A DNA stretch of 64,000 nucleotides from Chaunax sp. Z400 (Eukaryota > Chordata > Actinopteri > Lophiiformes > Chaunacidae), in assembly GCA_037577475.1 (NCBI GenBank), contig JBAGJB010000227.1, positions 50,001 to 114,000 of the forward strand, given 5' to 3'. The notes beneath the pieces are model-generated. The model was not told where the DNA came from. It searched no databases and was given only the letters and a program-made list of their open reading frames with translations. Shown here in pieces: positions 12,046 to 22,495 of the stretch. The first letter of the stretch is position 1. Each line of letters opens with the position of its first letter. Position numbers and translations under genes: made by a program.

Positions 12046-13366
12046 ACGTTTTCCTTTCTCCGACTGTCAGTTAAGCGGACAGGGTGAGAGACGGGCAAAT
12101 CAACCCTTCATCTCGGCGTTATGTGGGTCCTTTCTATCTCTGAAAAATCATTCTGTGGGTCTGATATCTTGGTGTAGTGAGTTTTATGCGTGACACGGCG
12201 CACAGTTAGAGGAGTTGTGCGGGATCGACTGCCTTCTGACGGGCTTGATTTTGTACTTGTGAATGATTTGGCTTTAAAAACCGTGTTTCCCGATTCCACA
12301 GAATGAAAAGTAAAAGAAAATCCTACTGTTGTCGCTCCTGCTGCCCCGACTCGTCCTGTCCTCCTGCGTGCGCCATTACGCTGCCAAGTGTCCCAAATGA
12401 GTTCATGTGACGCAACAGAGATCCCGTTTTTGCAGAGTGGCTCATAGTTTAGGTAACATTTGTTGGTCGGTTTTTCCCTGTTGCTGTGAACACATCTCAG
12501 ACCCTCGTGGAGAAAAACGTCTCACTGCTCAGATAATTAGCTTTTCTGCATTTGAAGTGTTGCTCACAGTTAAAAAAAATATCAAACAAAATCATGCAAG
12601 ATGTTCTCAGTCTGACAAAAAGACAGATAAAATTGGTCTACTTGTATTTGCTATTTAGTTTTTTTTTTGTTCTCCTGATGCTGACACTTTGTTCTGTTCT
12701 TTCAGAGTTACACCTGGAGGCTGCTGATTGGACAGGAGACTGATGGCGCCTCATTAACACAGCTGTGGATCCCATCAGTGACTCCTCCTCTTCCTGTCTG
12801 CCTCATCACTTTGTGCTAATTGGTGATTAGATGATTGTTGTAGTGAAGTTTCTTTTGTATATATTGTAAATATTCTGTATTGCTGTAACAGGAAGGAAAC
12901 CCTTTTTGATTTTCTCTTTTTTATGTTTGGAAGTGAAGTTTCATGTATTTTCTGTCCTTCACTTTGTTAAATGAAGTTGCTGTAAACATTTGAAACTTGT
13001 ATCTTTGTAAAGAAATGTAAATAAATCCTGTTTGGACTTGATTGTTGTGACACTGGTCATCCTTGGAGTTTGGAAAGAGGAGTCACATTTTTATGCTATG
13101 GTCAGGTTTCCTCTAGACTGGACAGAACAATTGTTCCTGTTCTACTTCTGACATTTCAAACTTCAGAGGACAAAACGCAGAGACTCATCTGAACATCAGG
13201 ATTTGAACCGTCAACCTCAGACTCTTGAAGCTCAGCTGTGTCAAACAGAAGCTACATTTTGAAAGAACGAGACAGCCGGGATTCGAACCTGCTTTCCAGG
13301 ATTGCGGGTCAGGATCCCACCTCCCTGAGCTAAAACTTTTTTTGCGCAAATGTTATATTTATCATC
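12046..13366. repeat. Interspersed repeat, copy 1 (1.3 kb)
   Basis: Matches 24977-26298 over its full length with scattered substitutions and small indels. Copies share CTCCGACTGTCAG near the start, a splice-acceptor-like TTCTTTCAGAG (near 12696), GGCTGCTGATTGGACAGGAG, an AATAAA about 300 bp later (near 13020), and a tRNA-like segment with GGGATTCGAACC (near 13277) at the end. The structure (acceptor, terminal exon-like part, poly(A) signal) suggests a duplicated gene 3' end or an element with its own transcript. I could not name the family. Confidence 0.8.
12303..12410 (+). CDS. Small Cys-rich ORF in the interspersed repeat (35 aa)
   Basis: ATG to TGA, 35 codons, with a CC...SCCPDSSCPPAC cysteine cluster. 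It follows an acceptor-like GATTCCACAG. The other copy (25232-25339) keeps the same length with one Lys-to-Asn change and two synonymous third-position changes. That is compatible with coding, but three differences cannot prove it. No known homologue. Confidence 0.25.
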   Translation: MKSKRKSYCCRSCCPDSSCPPACAITLPSVPNEFM

Positions 13367-13625
13367 GTCAATACTGAGGCAAAAACACTTAAAAGACACC
13401 TAAGTGCTGGGATTTGATCCTAAACTGCCAACCATCTAACGCCTGTAGCTCATCTCACTGAGCTATACCTCCAGCTCTATAGAATGTGGTCGGAAGTTCT
13501 ATTTATTATTCACACTGCACTGGAAAAAACCTCTAAATGTGGGAACTGAGTTTTGAATCCATAAACTCATAACACTAAGTGTCTGCAGCTTATCCTTCTG
13601 AGCTCTACCTGTAGCTCTTTTGAGG
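13200..13625 (-). repeat. tRNA-like SINE units (diverged)
   Basis: Three diverged units on the minus strand carry a box B-like GGTTCGAATCCC (plus-strand GGGATTCGAACC at about 13277 and related strings) and box A-like TAGCTCAG (plus CTGAGCTA). They share CTGCAGCTTATC and GGTCGGAAGTTCTA with the units at 31.5-39.5 kb, so all belong to one tRNA-derived family. Confidence 0.6.
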
Positions 13626-13721
13626 AGAAACACTTTGAGAACATCAGGATCTGATCTTGTTGATCTGAGGATCTTGAGGATCTGTCATGTCTGAGTATGT
13701 GTAAAAAATGAAATGGTTCCT

Positions 13722-14107
13722 AAAGCATTGGTAGAGTGTTGCCATCACGCCATCTACAGAAGTACTCTGATGACAGGGTTATAGTGGGATGTCTGACAGG
13801 GGGAGAGGAGGGAGAGTAGGGGAGTGTCTTTGGAGCTTTTGTAGACTGGTGTGAAAATAACCACCTGTTACTGAACATTGAGAAAACAAAGGAGCTGGTG
13901 GTTGACTTCAGAAAGTGGAAGTCACCTCTTATTCCTGTCTCAATCCGGGGTGGATGGACATCGACATGGTTCAGTCCTACAAATACCTGGGAATGTACCT
14001 GGACCATAAACGCACCACACTTACAAGAAGGGCCTGAACTGACTTTACTCTCTTAGGAAGCTCAGGTCCTTCAGTGTTTCCGTTAACATTCTGAACATTT
14101 TTTATCA
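13722..14107 (+). mobile_element. LINE reverse transcriptase fragment (L2/Rex type)
   Basis: Translating in two frames gives NHLLLNIEKTKELVVDFRK followed, after a frameshift near 13950, by YKYLGMYLDHK. These are hallmark segments downstream of the catalytic region of non-LTR reverse transcriptases in the CR1/L2/Rex group. The fragment is about 0.4 kb, frameshifted and stopped, so it is a dead relic. Confidence 0.7.
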
Positions 14108-14129
14108 GAAAAATTGCACGCTCCCTCAA

Positions 14130-14445
14130 AACTTGCGACATCTGTGGCATTGTGCTGTGTGATGAAACTGCACATTTTAGAGTGGCCTTTTATTGTGAGC
14201 AACCTAAGGCACACCTGTGCAATAATCATGCTGTCTAATCAGCATCTTGATATGCCACACCTGTCAGGTGGATGGATTATCTCGGCAAAGGAGAAGTGCT
14301 CACTAACACAGATTTAAACAAGTTTGTGAACAAAATTTGAGAGAAACAGGCCTTTTGTGTGCATAGAAAATTTTAGATTTTTGCTTTCAACACATGAAAA
14401 ATTGGAGCTAAAACAAAAGTGTTGTGTTTATATTTTTGTAGGGTA
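14130..14445. mobile_element. Non-autonomous DNA-transposon-like fragment common in fish
   Basis: Contains ATCATGCTGTCTAATCAGC, GGATGGATTATCTCGGCAAA and AAGTGTTGTGTTTATATTTT, strings I recognise from memory as one very common teleost interspersed repeat ending in a short terminal motif. There is no ORF. I cannot assign the superfamily with confidence. Confidence 0.45.
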
Positions 14446-14449
14446 TAGT

Positions 14450-15685
14450 TTTACAGACACTCCAAACACATATACTGTACGTAGATGACAGTATTGTTGC
14501 CCCTGTCTTACCCCTTTTGATACTGTTGCCTGTTGTGGACTGCCTTTCTGGTTTTTTGACCTTGGACTGTTTACTAGTTTGTTGATTACTAAATCTCTGA
14601 AAAGCTCCCAGTGTCTCTGTCACATGTCTGCATTTGGATCCTCACAACTCTGTCTGTGAACTCTGACAATTTCTGTCCTCTGAAGGTAATTTATTAGAGC
14701 CATATTTATGTCATAACATCACTGAATCAATAGAGTGCATCACTTTCACTAACCTACAATATGAGCCTGTGCTAGCTGTGTTTTACTGCTTGTGACTGTA
14801 AACGTTAATTCAAGGCTAAATTAGCAAACCTGGAAACTACTAATCCAACAACATGGAGACATTTAGCCTCAGAAACCAGATATTTAGTAACTTTTTAGCA
14901 GACTGCTTTGACTGACCTCTATGCTCCAGTGAAAATAAAGTGCTTGTGTCCTTTGACCAGAAAAAGGGTGAAAAAAATCAGAAGAAATAATATTAGTTTC
15001 AGGAATCAGACACTGTTTAATGTTCTTCACCATTTATATAGATTATTCCACTTTAGCCAGACAACAGGGACCAGCCTGAAAAAACAAGTTTCTGTAATTA
15101 AGGGACTAAACTAAACTGAATTTAACCAATTTGGTGACCGTTTTGTTCTACAGTAAAAAACAAAACAAGAAAGAGATTCTCTTTAAATTGATTTTTGACT
15201 CCTAAATTACTTTATATATAATTAACATCATCAACTGAACAGTGATAAGATGATCTTTTCAAACAATCCATTTTTACTTCACAAATTTAACATAAAACAT
15301 GTAAAACGACTCACCACATACTTTCTATGCTCTGTGGAAAGTAGTAGGTAATAATAATAGTGACTGCTGACCAATGATGGCAGCCTAGAAGGACCAAAAA
15401 ACTCAAACTCAAATCTGCAATGGGATGATGAGAATGAGAAATCAATGAGGGATCAATGAGAAAAACAGCCAAAATCTTACACATACAGTATAAAGTATTT
15501 ATTTCATCAAGAAGTATCAAATTATTTAAAATTGTTTCTATAGTAAATTTGAATATGATTCCAATTTATATTTAGAGCTGAGTAGGAGAGAATGTAGAGT
15601 CTAACAATCAATCATTCTAAAAAACATTCAATACAGAGTGGAATCAAGACATCCACATGTAGAAAGGGCAGGGTGGATTAACAGA
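14450..15685. other. Non-coding, no recognisable feature
   Basis: Ordinary AT-rich intergenic sequence with only short chance ORFs on both strands. Confidence 0.6.
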
Positions 15686-16015
15686 TAATTCTAATTTAAT
15701 ATAATATGATATAATAATTTAATATTTAATATACTATATAATTTAATATATAATATACTATATAATTTAATATATAATATACTATATAATTTAATATATA
15801 ATATACTATATAATTTAATATATAATATATAATATACTATATATTTTAATATATAATATACTATATATTTTAATATATAATATACTATATAATTTGATAA
15901 TTTAATATATAATATATAATATACTATATAATTTAATATATAATATATAGTATACTATATAATTTAATATAATAATTTAATATAATATATATATAATAAA
16001 CAAATACAAAAATAA
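15686..16015. repeat. AT-only minisatellite
   Basis: Tandem copies of a roughly 22-bp unit, AATTTAATATATAATATACT with small variations, with essentially no G or C for 300 bp. Likely to melt easily and to form hairpins. Confidence 0.85.
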
Positions 16016-16029
16016 TATATATATATATA

Positions 16030-16400
16030 TAAATATATATATATTATTTATTTATTTATTTATCCATCTATTATTTATTTAATTATCCATCTATTTATCT
16101 AGCCATGTATTTATTTATTTGATTATTTATCTATTCATTTATTTATCTATTTGATTATTTATCTATTCATTTATTTATCTATTTGTTTGTTTATTTATTT
16201 ACTTATTTATCTATTTGTTCATTTATTTATTTAATTATTTATATATCTATTCATTTATCTATACATCCACTTGTTTATTTATTTAATTATTTATTTATCT
16301 ATTTATTTATACATACATCTACTTGTTTATTTATTTATCTATTTATTTATTAAATTATTTAATTATTTATTTATCTATTTATTTCTTTATTCGTTTACAT
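16030..16400. repeat. (TTTA)n / (TATC)n microsatellite
   Basis: Imperfect TTTA and ATCT tetranucleotide repeats throughout. Confidence 0.9.
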
Positions 16401-16576
16401 TATTTATACTTTTCAATAAGAGCAGGTCTAAACCGACTCTTTGTGAGACCCAACACTCCACCATGAGCAAGCACTTTGGCGACAGTGGCGAGGAAAAACT
16501 GCCTTTTACAGGCAGAAACCATCGAGCAGATCCGAGACTCATGGTGGACGGCCCTCTGCTTTGACCGGTTGGGGTG

Positions 16577-16845
16577 AGAGAGAGAGAGAGAGAGAGAGAT
16601 AGGGAGGATAGGTGGAGACAGAGAGAGAGAGAGAGAGAGAGATAGAGAGACCAAGAGAGAGAGAGAGATAGGGAAGATAGGTGGAGAGAGAGAGAGCGAG
16701 AGAGAGAGAGAGAGATAGAGATAGGGAGGATAGGTGGAGAGAGAGAGAGCGAGAGAGAGAGAAACATAGGGAGGATAGGTGGAGAGAGAGAGAGAGAGAG
16801 ATAGGGAGGATAGGTGGAGAGAGAGAAAGAGAGAGAGACAACAAC
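16577..16845. repeat. (GA)n array with GATAGGGAGGATAGGTGGA inserts
   Basis: Polypurine on the plus strand. GA runs alternate with a repeated 20-bp GATAGG-containing insert about every 60-70 bp. A perfect polypurine tract of this kind can form triplex (H-) DNA. The apparent Ser/Leu- and Arg/Glu-rich frames here are artefacts. Confidence 0.85.
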
Positions 16846-16859
16846 AACATGTGCAACCA

Positions 16860-17000
16860 CAACAACAATAATAGCTAAAAGAAAATTACATTATGCAGTA
16901 TCTATAATATCTACACATAACTACGCTGATAATAATGATATTAATAATGATGATGATAATAATAGTAAAAATAATAATGGTGATGATAATAATCTCATCC
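16860..17000. repeat. AAT/GAT-rich low-complexity tract
   Basis: Imperfect AATAAT/GATGAT trinucleotide repeats; no coding potential. Confidence 0.75.
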
Positions 17001-17299
17001 TTACTGATGAGATCCCATCTGGACACTGTGCCACAGCCTGGTTGTGTTAGAGTAGGGAGAGAGAGTTCATTATTCCAATCAGTTCTTAACACAAAACACC
17101 TGGAATAATGAGCTCTCTCTCTCTACACGAAACACAACCATGCTGCCACACTGTCCATTGGGCAAGCGAGGCAGTGCTGGTGAATGCATGCTTCTTCACA
17201 GTCTGCACCCCTGAAGTGAACTCCTGCTTCTTCTTGGGAGACCTGAACCTTCCCATGTCAAGCCTGCTCTGGTGTCTGGCAGCAAATGTTTTCACATAC

Positions 17300-17599
17300 C
17301 CCAGACTCATCAGGAGATGATGAATCCACCTCTGAGGAGATGGGATGTGGCATGGTGGCAGCAGCCATGGAAAAGACACCAGGATGGGAGGAGGCGTCAG
17401 CCATGGAGGAGACACCAAGATGGGAGGAGGTGTCAGCCATAGAGGAGATACCAGGACGGAAGGTGGCAGCAGGCTGGAAGGAAGCAGAAGCCATGGAGGA
17501 GGCAGCAGGCTGGAAGGAGATGGAGAAGCATGGATTTTCCAAGAGACTTGTTGAAGTTGATGCCCCAGCAGTGACTGGTTGAACTCCTACAGGCTCGCC
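17300..17599 (-). CDS. Ser/Pro-rich exon cassette 1 (100 codons), uncertain gene part
   Basis: On the minus strand an acceptor CTTCCAAACAG precedes 17599 and a donor GTATGTG follows 17300, enclosing exactly 100 open codons in phase 0. It starts GEPVGVQPVTAGAS, holds FQPAAS and repeated PGISSMAD-type blocks, and ends SEVDSSSPDESG. Parallel cassettes lie at 18080-18330 and 18840-18990. These lie downstream of the SGNH ORF on the same strand and could be alternative or 3' exons of that gene, or exons of a separate one. I do not recognise a domain; the composition suggests disorder. Confidence 0.4.
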
Positions 17600-18079
17600 C
17601 TGTTTGGAAGACAACAACAAACAAAAATTAGTTTACTGCATAAATAAGTGCAACAGTAAAGACGACTTACAACAGAGACAGACCAATGAATAAACACTGC
17701 TGTACTTACAGAGGCTATACGGCCAGGCTGGGGTGTAGAACAGTAGGAGAAGGGCTGGAGGTCCTCTTAGCCACTAAATTTAGAGGAGATACATGAGAAG
17801 ACAATAGAGTTAAAAAGTGAACCTGTCTCACAGAAACCAGAAGGAGAATAGTAAGACAATAAATGTTTCTAACCTGCTGGTTTGTGAAAGCTACAGTCAG
17901 TCTCTGTTCTCAGCTCCACCAGATACTCTGCCAAGCTGTCAACTCTGTCCATGCCTGGAACACTAGATGGAACACATCTAGTCTGAAAAAATCAGAGATG
18001 AGATGAGCAACAAAATCTAAGAAGTGGAGCTCAGTGCAGATAGAATGGTTTCTTAACACATAATTATGTTTTTACATAC

Positions 18080-18330
18080 CAGACTCATCAGGAGATGATG
18101 AGTCCACCTCTGAGGAGACACTAGGTTGTGGCATGGAGGCATCAGCCATGGAGGAGATACCAGGCTGGGAGAAGGCAGCAGCCATGGAGGAGATACCAGG
18201 CTGGGAGGAGATACCAGGCTGGGAGGAGATACCAGGCTGGGAGGAGATACCAGGCTGGGAGGAGATACCAGGCTGGGAGGAGATACCAGGCTGGGACAAA
18301 GAAGCAGCAGGCTGGAAAGAAGCAGAGGTC
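18080..18330 (-). repeat. 18-bp in-frame repeat in exon cassette 2 (QPGISS)n
   Basis: On the plus strand GAGATACCAGGCTGGGAG is repeated seven or so times at 18152-18295. On the minus strand it reads QPGISS in tandem, bordered by FQPAAS and SSEVDSSSPDESG, which also border cassette 1. Cassette 1 has diverged forms of the same unit, so this cassette was recently homogenised or expanded. A GTATGT donor follows the SPDESG codons at about 18080. Confidence 0.65.
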
Positions 18331-18839
18331 ATGGATATCAGTTTATGAGCAGCTCAGTGTTTGGTTAGCTTTGGCTATGGGATTAGCAAAAATAAAGCCT
18401 GGTTGAATTGAAATGTATTTAAGAATTTAAGAACAGCCACAAAGCAAAGGTTTTATGTAGCCAGAAATCAATTTGACATACCAGAGTATTTTTCAGGTGG
18501 TCTGAAGGTTGTCACAAATCCCCGGCCAATCACCTTCAAGCTGTTGGTGTTGACACTGTGGGTCAAATCCCAGAGTAGGTGAGCAGAGATGAGGACCTGC
18601 TCATCACTGGCTCAGTACCCCGATCCTTGATGTGGTCCATGCGGGAGAGGAAGTCTTTGCCGTACACAAATAGCAGTCAGTGATTGGTGGAGATGTCAGT
18701 GGGCTCTGGAGGAACCTGGCAGATCACTGGGATGAGGCTGGGCCGATCCACAAAGTCAGCACACTCTCCAAGATAGTGTTCCATGTGGTGTCTGGTGGTA
18801 GATGAGGGCTGGAACAGGAGGCTCATACCAAAGGTTCAA

Positions 18840-18990
18840 GTCTGGCTGCAGTGCCAGACTGAAAGACGGTGTTGGTAAATCCACCTCTGGTCCTGCACAG
18901 GGATGGACTTGCTCATCTCACTTGACAACCAGAAAGAAATTGAAGCCCCAGCAGTGACTGGCTGAACCCCTACAGGCTCAACCTGTTTGG
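18840..18990 (-). CDS. Exon-like cassette 3, uncertain
   Basis: After the minus-strand acceptor CTTCCAAACAG (near 18990) the frame reads VEPVGVQPVTAGAS, matching cassette 1, then diverges to FWLSSEMSKSIPVQDQ. No donor could be fixed with confidence. Best seen as a partial duplicate of the cassette exon. Confidence 0.3.
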
Positions 18991-19382
18991 AAGACGACAA
19001 CAACAAACGAAAATTAGTTAACTGCATAAATAAATGCAACAGTAAAGACGACTTACAACAGAGACAGACCAATGAATAAACACTGCTGTACTTACAGAGG
19101 CTATACTGCCAGGCTGTGGTGTAGAACAGGGTTAGGGCTCCACATAGAGGATGGAGTAGGAGAAGGGCTGGTGGTTGTCACAGAGACCATAGCAGGGGTC
19201 CTCACAGAGGATGGGTGAGAAGAGGGGCTGGAGGTCCTCCTCGGTACTAAATTGAGAAAAAATACATGAGAAGACAATGGAGTTAAAAAGTGAACCTGTC
19301 TCTCAGAACCCAGAGGGAGAATAGTAAGACAATAAATGTTTCTTACCTGCTGGTTTGGGAGGATTTAGCGGCTGAAGGAGAC

Positions 19383-21451
19383 CTATAACTGATCGAGCCA
19401 GTGCTGGATCATGAGATCAGCTGTCTTGGGTGTCCAGTGAACAGGGTCTCTTGGCTGAGTCCTGAAGTGCACCTGATCAAGTCCTGACAGAAAGATGCAG
19501 TCATCCTCAATGTACTTGTTCAGGTTCACCAGTTGCTCCTTCTGCTTTCTGTCCAGTCTCTCGCAAAAGTTAATGACTGGTACATAAAGTTCAGCGTTGG
19601 GAAACTTTTCCTCGGCCATGTTCAACAAATCGTCGAGTTGTTGGACCATGCTCTCAGTCGTTTGCTTTCGGAGACAGTTGTTCAGGCCTGCTGACAACAC
19701 CAGTTTCTCCACAGACTTGTTTGGGGGAAGCCTCCTGAGCATCTCGGTCAGATGGAAAAATTGGGCCCCTGGATAGCTGTCTATCTGAATGTTTGCATCA
19801 GAAAATCCAGGGACCCGGGCGAGATTTGAGTCCCCCAGGATAATGATGGGCTTCTTGGGGTGAAAGCTCCAATCTTCAAGCTTGCGCTGGGTTCTTTGGT
19901 GGACTGTAGGTTCCCAGCTTGAAGGTCTAGTGGCTCGTCGCTGTGCACGAGGTGGGGTGGTCTTCCTCTTTGGCTTTTGTTTCAAGACAGTCTGAAAAGA
20001 AAAAAAACAGCATGTTTGATTTCACTTATAAAGCTTTCCTGTTGGTTCAGGGGTTCACTGAGCCCCCTAGTGGCTGTAGCCAGGAAAGTATACAGGGATT
20101 TAAATGTCTGTATTTTCTAATAACACATAATTAATCGTTTGTTTAATTTTTAAACTTTTGAACAGTAGCAGATAAGGCATTGAGTTTTTGGGAAAATGTC
20201 TGACTGGGTATGATATGATGTTTGACATTAGACAATGTTAACTTTTAGTATTTCTTACTGCTTGAATATATTTATGTTTATATATCTTCTGTATGTAATG
20301 TGTATCTTATGGCTGCAGCATGGGTGAAAAGCCTAAGACAAATTTCTCACCTCGTGGGACAATAAAGTTTATCTTATCTTAATCATTTATTGTGATGCCT
20401 TGCTCTGTAATAATACATATTAATTGTGATTTGATTAAGATCTTTTCAACTGCTAGAAATACTTAAACTCTGAAATATATTGGAGCTTGTAATAATACAA
20501 CTAGTTGGAAAGGCCTTTAGTCTGTGATTCATTGTTTTTCACCCAACTCTGTAGCTGAACCATTAGCTAGCCTAGCTCTTTCATTAGCCAGCCTAGCTCT
20601 TTCATTAGCCAGCCTAGCTCTTTCATTAGCTAGCCTAGCTCTTTCAATAGCCAGCCTAGCTCTTTCATTAGCTAGCCTAGCTCTTTCATTAGCTAGCCTC
20701 GCTCTTTCATTAGCCAGCCTAGCTCTACCAGCATAGCTCTTTCATTAGCTAGCAGCTAACAGCTTTTAGCCATTTGCTCATCACTTTTTGGGTACATTAG
20801 TTTACAAAATACACATTAAATTTCGTCCTGATTTTTTCTGACCAATTCAATTTCAAACTGCAGCTGTGATCTGAAGTCTAGTAAATAGTAGTTGGGATGT
20901 AAAATATGAGCTCACCTGTAGCTTGAGGTTCTCCTGCTGGAAGACCTGGACCTCTTCTGTCATCTGGGCTTCCAGGGCGGACAGCTGACGCTGGAGAGAC
21001 AGGATGTCATGGTCTCTCTGTCGGATCTCCCCATCAGCGTACCGGAGGTCAGCCCGCAGCTTGGTGTTGGACTCCTTCATGTCCGACTGTCTCTTCTTCA
21101 GGCGGATGTTGTCCTGAAGCAGCTGCTGCGAGACACCAGGACGGGGCTCCCGGTGTTTGGGGGCCCTCCTCACGTCCTTGTCAAAAGTCTGTCCAGAATG
21201 AGCAAAAACATCCATCTGTTTAATATCACACTGTAGGAAATGTATTTGTCCCTATATAGAAAATATATGAGTGGAAACCACATTTATACGATGAAATAAA
21301 GCCTATATTTATTATATATGAGTTGAAAACGCTGAAAATCATAAAATAATACATTGGTTAATCTGTAGCTTTAGCGACAAACAGCAGTAATCTGGTCGGT
21401 AAGTAAAAACGTATTTCCTGGTATTCTTACCTTGCCTCCACGTCCAGACAT
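19383..21451 (-). CDS. Coiled-coil + SGNH-hydrolase-fold protein (300 aa, 3 exons)
   Basis: Exons on the minus strand: 21451-21431, 21188-20916, 19991-19383, all phase 0 with GT-AG borders. Together they give 300 aa. Residues 1-7 are MSGRGGK. Residues about 25-98 are a charged, heptad-like coiled coil (DNIRLKKRQSDMKESN, then LSLQRQLSALEAQMTEE). Residues 99-140 are basic. Residues about 148-300 look like an SGNH hydrolase fold: block I GDSN with the nucleophile Ser at about 153, a block III-like AGLNN at about 199-203, and block V DPVH with Asp at about 280 and His at about 283. Known SGNH members are esterases or lipases; some related teleost proteins may derive from transposons. Substrate unknown. 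The TAG stop is followed 36 nt later by a donor-like CAGGTAAGAA, so the 3' UTR may be spliced. Promoter signals are at 21652-21685. Confidence 0.7.
20250..20392 (+). mobile_element. Possible LINE 3' tail in intron 2 of the SGNH gene
   Basis: The end, CACCTCGTGGGACAATAAAG followed by TTTATCTTATCTT, resembles the 3' ends of fish L2/CR1-like LINEs or their SINEs, which end in AATAAAG plus a short tandem tail. Only the tail is visible. Confidence 0.35.
20565..20760. repeat. 21-bp minisatellite (GCTAGCCTAGCTCTTTCATTA)
   Basis: About nine tandem copies of a 21-bp unit of the form TAGCCTAGCTCTTTCATTAG lie inside intron 2 of the SGNH gene. Being a multiple of three, it leaves an open frame reading LASLALS, which I treat as an artefact. 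The unit is partly palindromic (GCTAGC). Confidence 0.85.
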
Positions 21452-21651
21452 GTTGGTCGATAAAGATGATATATTGATTAGATGTTGATTAATGATCGAT
21501 GAGATGGTTGAATGATCCAAAAACCGAACGTAACAACAGTGTATTAGAAAGATATTTCACTTAGCAAACACAATGTTTAGCAGTTCAGTAGCTGAATCAG
21601 TCAGATGTAAGCGGTTAGACTCACAGGAAGGAGCCGTTGTTTCGCCGGACA

Positions 21652-21685
21652 TTATATACGATCTCAGGATCCATGGATGACGTCA
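21652..21685 (-). promoter_or_regulatory. TATA box and CRE upstream of the SGNH gene
   Basis: On the minus strand TATATAA lies at 21658-21652 and a perfect palindromic CRE, TGACGTCA, at 21685-21678, i.e. upstream of the TATA box by 20 bp. A start of transcription near 21625 and a 5' UTR of about 170 nt before the ATG at 21451 would follow. A CREB/ATF-responsive, TATA-type promoter is inferred. Confidence 0.55.
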
Positions 21686-21857
21686 CGTTAAACTCGCCGC
21701 CATTTTTGTTTTTCTCCGCGTAGAAATGTCTTTTTTATTCGTTTCTTTTTTATTTATTTATCTGTCACTGTTAGTATTTATTTTAAACTGCATGCGTGGG
21801 TATTTTGCTCAGATCGTGCTAAATAAAATAAAATGAAATAAAAACATATACCAGCAA

Positions 21858-21881
21858 CTTTTTTTTTTTTTTTTTTTTTTT
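21858..21881. repeat. Poly(T) tract
   Basis: A run of more than 20 T. It may be the poly(A) tail of a minus-strand retrotransposed sequence, but no body is recognisable beside it. Confidence 0.8.
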
Positions 21882-21944
21882 GCTGTGGGTTATGTAAAGA
21901 AATACATCCATTCATTTACAACACTGAGTTTTATTATATTGTGG

Positions 21945-22495
21945 CAGGATGGGTTTGTTCCCCCTCCTCTGCGTCATTGATTGGCCTTCAGGTGCTTCAC
22001 CTTGGCTCTGACTGCGGGGCGGCGCGGAGCCGCTACATCTGCTGACAGCTGTGTGTGATTTCCTTCTTGCGGGAGTCTGGTGTCAGTGTGGCGGTGTGCG
22101 TTTGGCGTGTGGGTGAGGCTGTCGTGAACGGGGGGGAATCATCCTCTATTGACGTGCCCGGTGCATCTGAGCTGAGCACGAACAGCTGTCTTCGGGCTGC
22201 ACGTCGCCGGTGCTCTGCTCGGAGCCGTGGGCTGGTACCGCTTCTTTTGGCTTTTACCTTCCCTTTGCGTTACGTTTTCTGCGCCATAAGCTGACAAGAC
22301 AATGCTATTTTTGTAGCTCTCTGCGCGGAGAGGCAGCCTGGCCCTTGGTGCTGGTCCCTTTCACGGTCCCTGATTTAGTTTTGGTTTGATGTGCGGTGTT
22401 CACGTGTAGTTTTTGGATCCCTTCCTTTTTTTCTTGGGTCCAGCTGCCGTGGTAAGCCCCCGTCCTGCTCCTGGCCCTTGTTTCAATAAAAGTAC
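21945..22495 (+). other. GC-richer block ending in AATAAA; possible solo LTR or promoter
   Basis: Starts around TGTGGCAGGATGGG and is clearly richer in GC and CpG than its surroundings, ending with TTGTTTCAATAAAAG at about 22478-22492. A short ORF at 22055-22294 has no recognisable domain. The TG start and polyadenylation signal fit a solo LTR, but I found no matching target-site duplication. Confidence 0.25.

Larger units (their letters stand above)
17585..19365. repeat. Local tandem duplication of exon/intron cassettes
   Basis: 17585-17890 and 18960-19365 are clearly homologous: both contain TTTGGAAGACAACAACAAAC-like sequence, GACTTACAACAGAGACAGAC, ATACATGAGAAGACAAT and AATAGTAAGACAATAAATG in the same order. 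17285-17345 is homologous to 18070-18130 (CAGGAGATGATGA). So a unit of about 1.4 kb has been duplicated, including a putative splice acceptor and donor. Confidence 0.75.

Noticed and set aside
16387..16868. Ser/Leu-rich ORFs on the minus strand
   Set aside because: They translate the (GA)n array only.
20524..20736. A Leu/Ala/Ser repeat peptide
   Set aside because: 21-bp minisatellite within an intron of the minus-strand SGNH gene.
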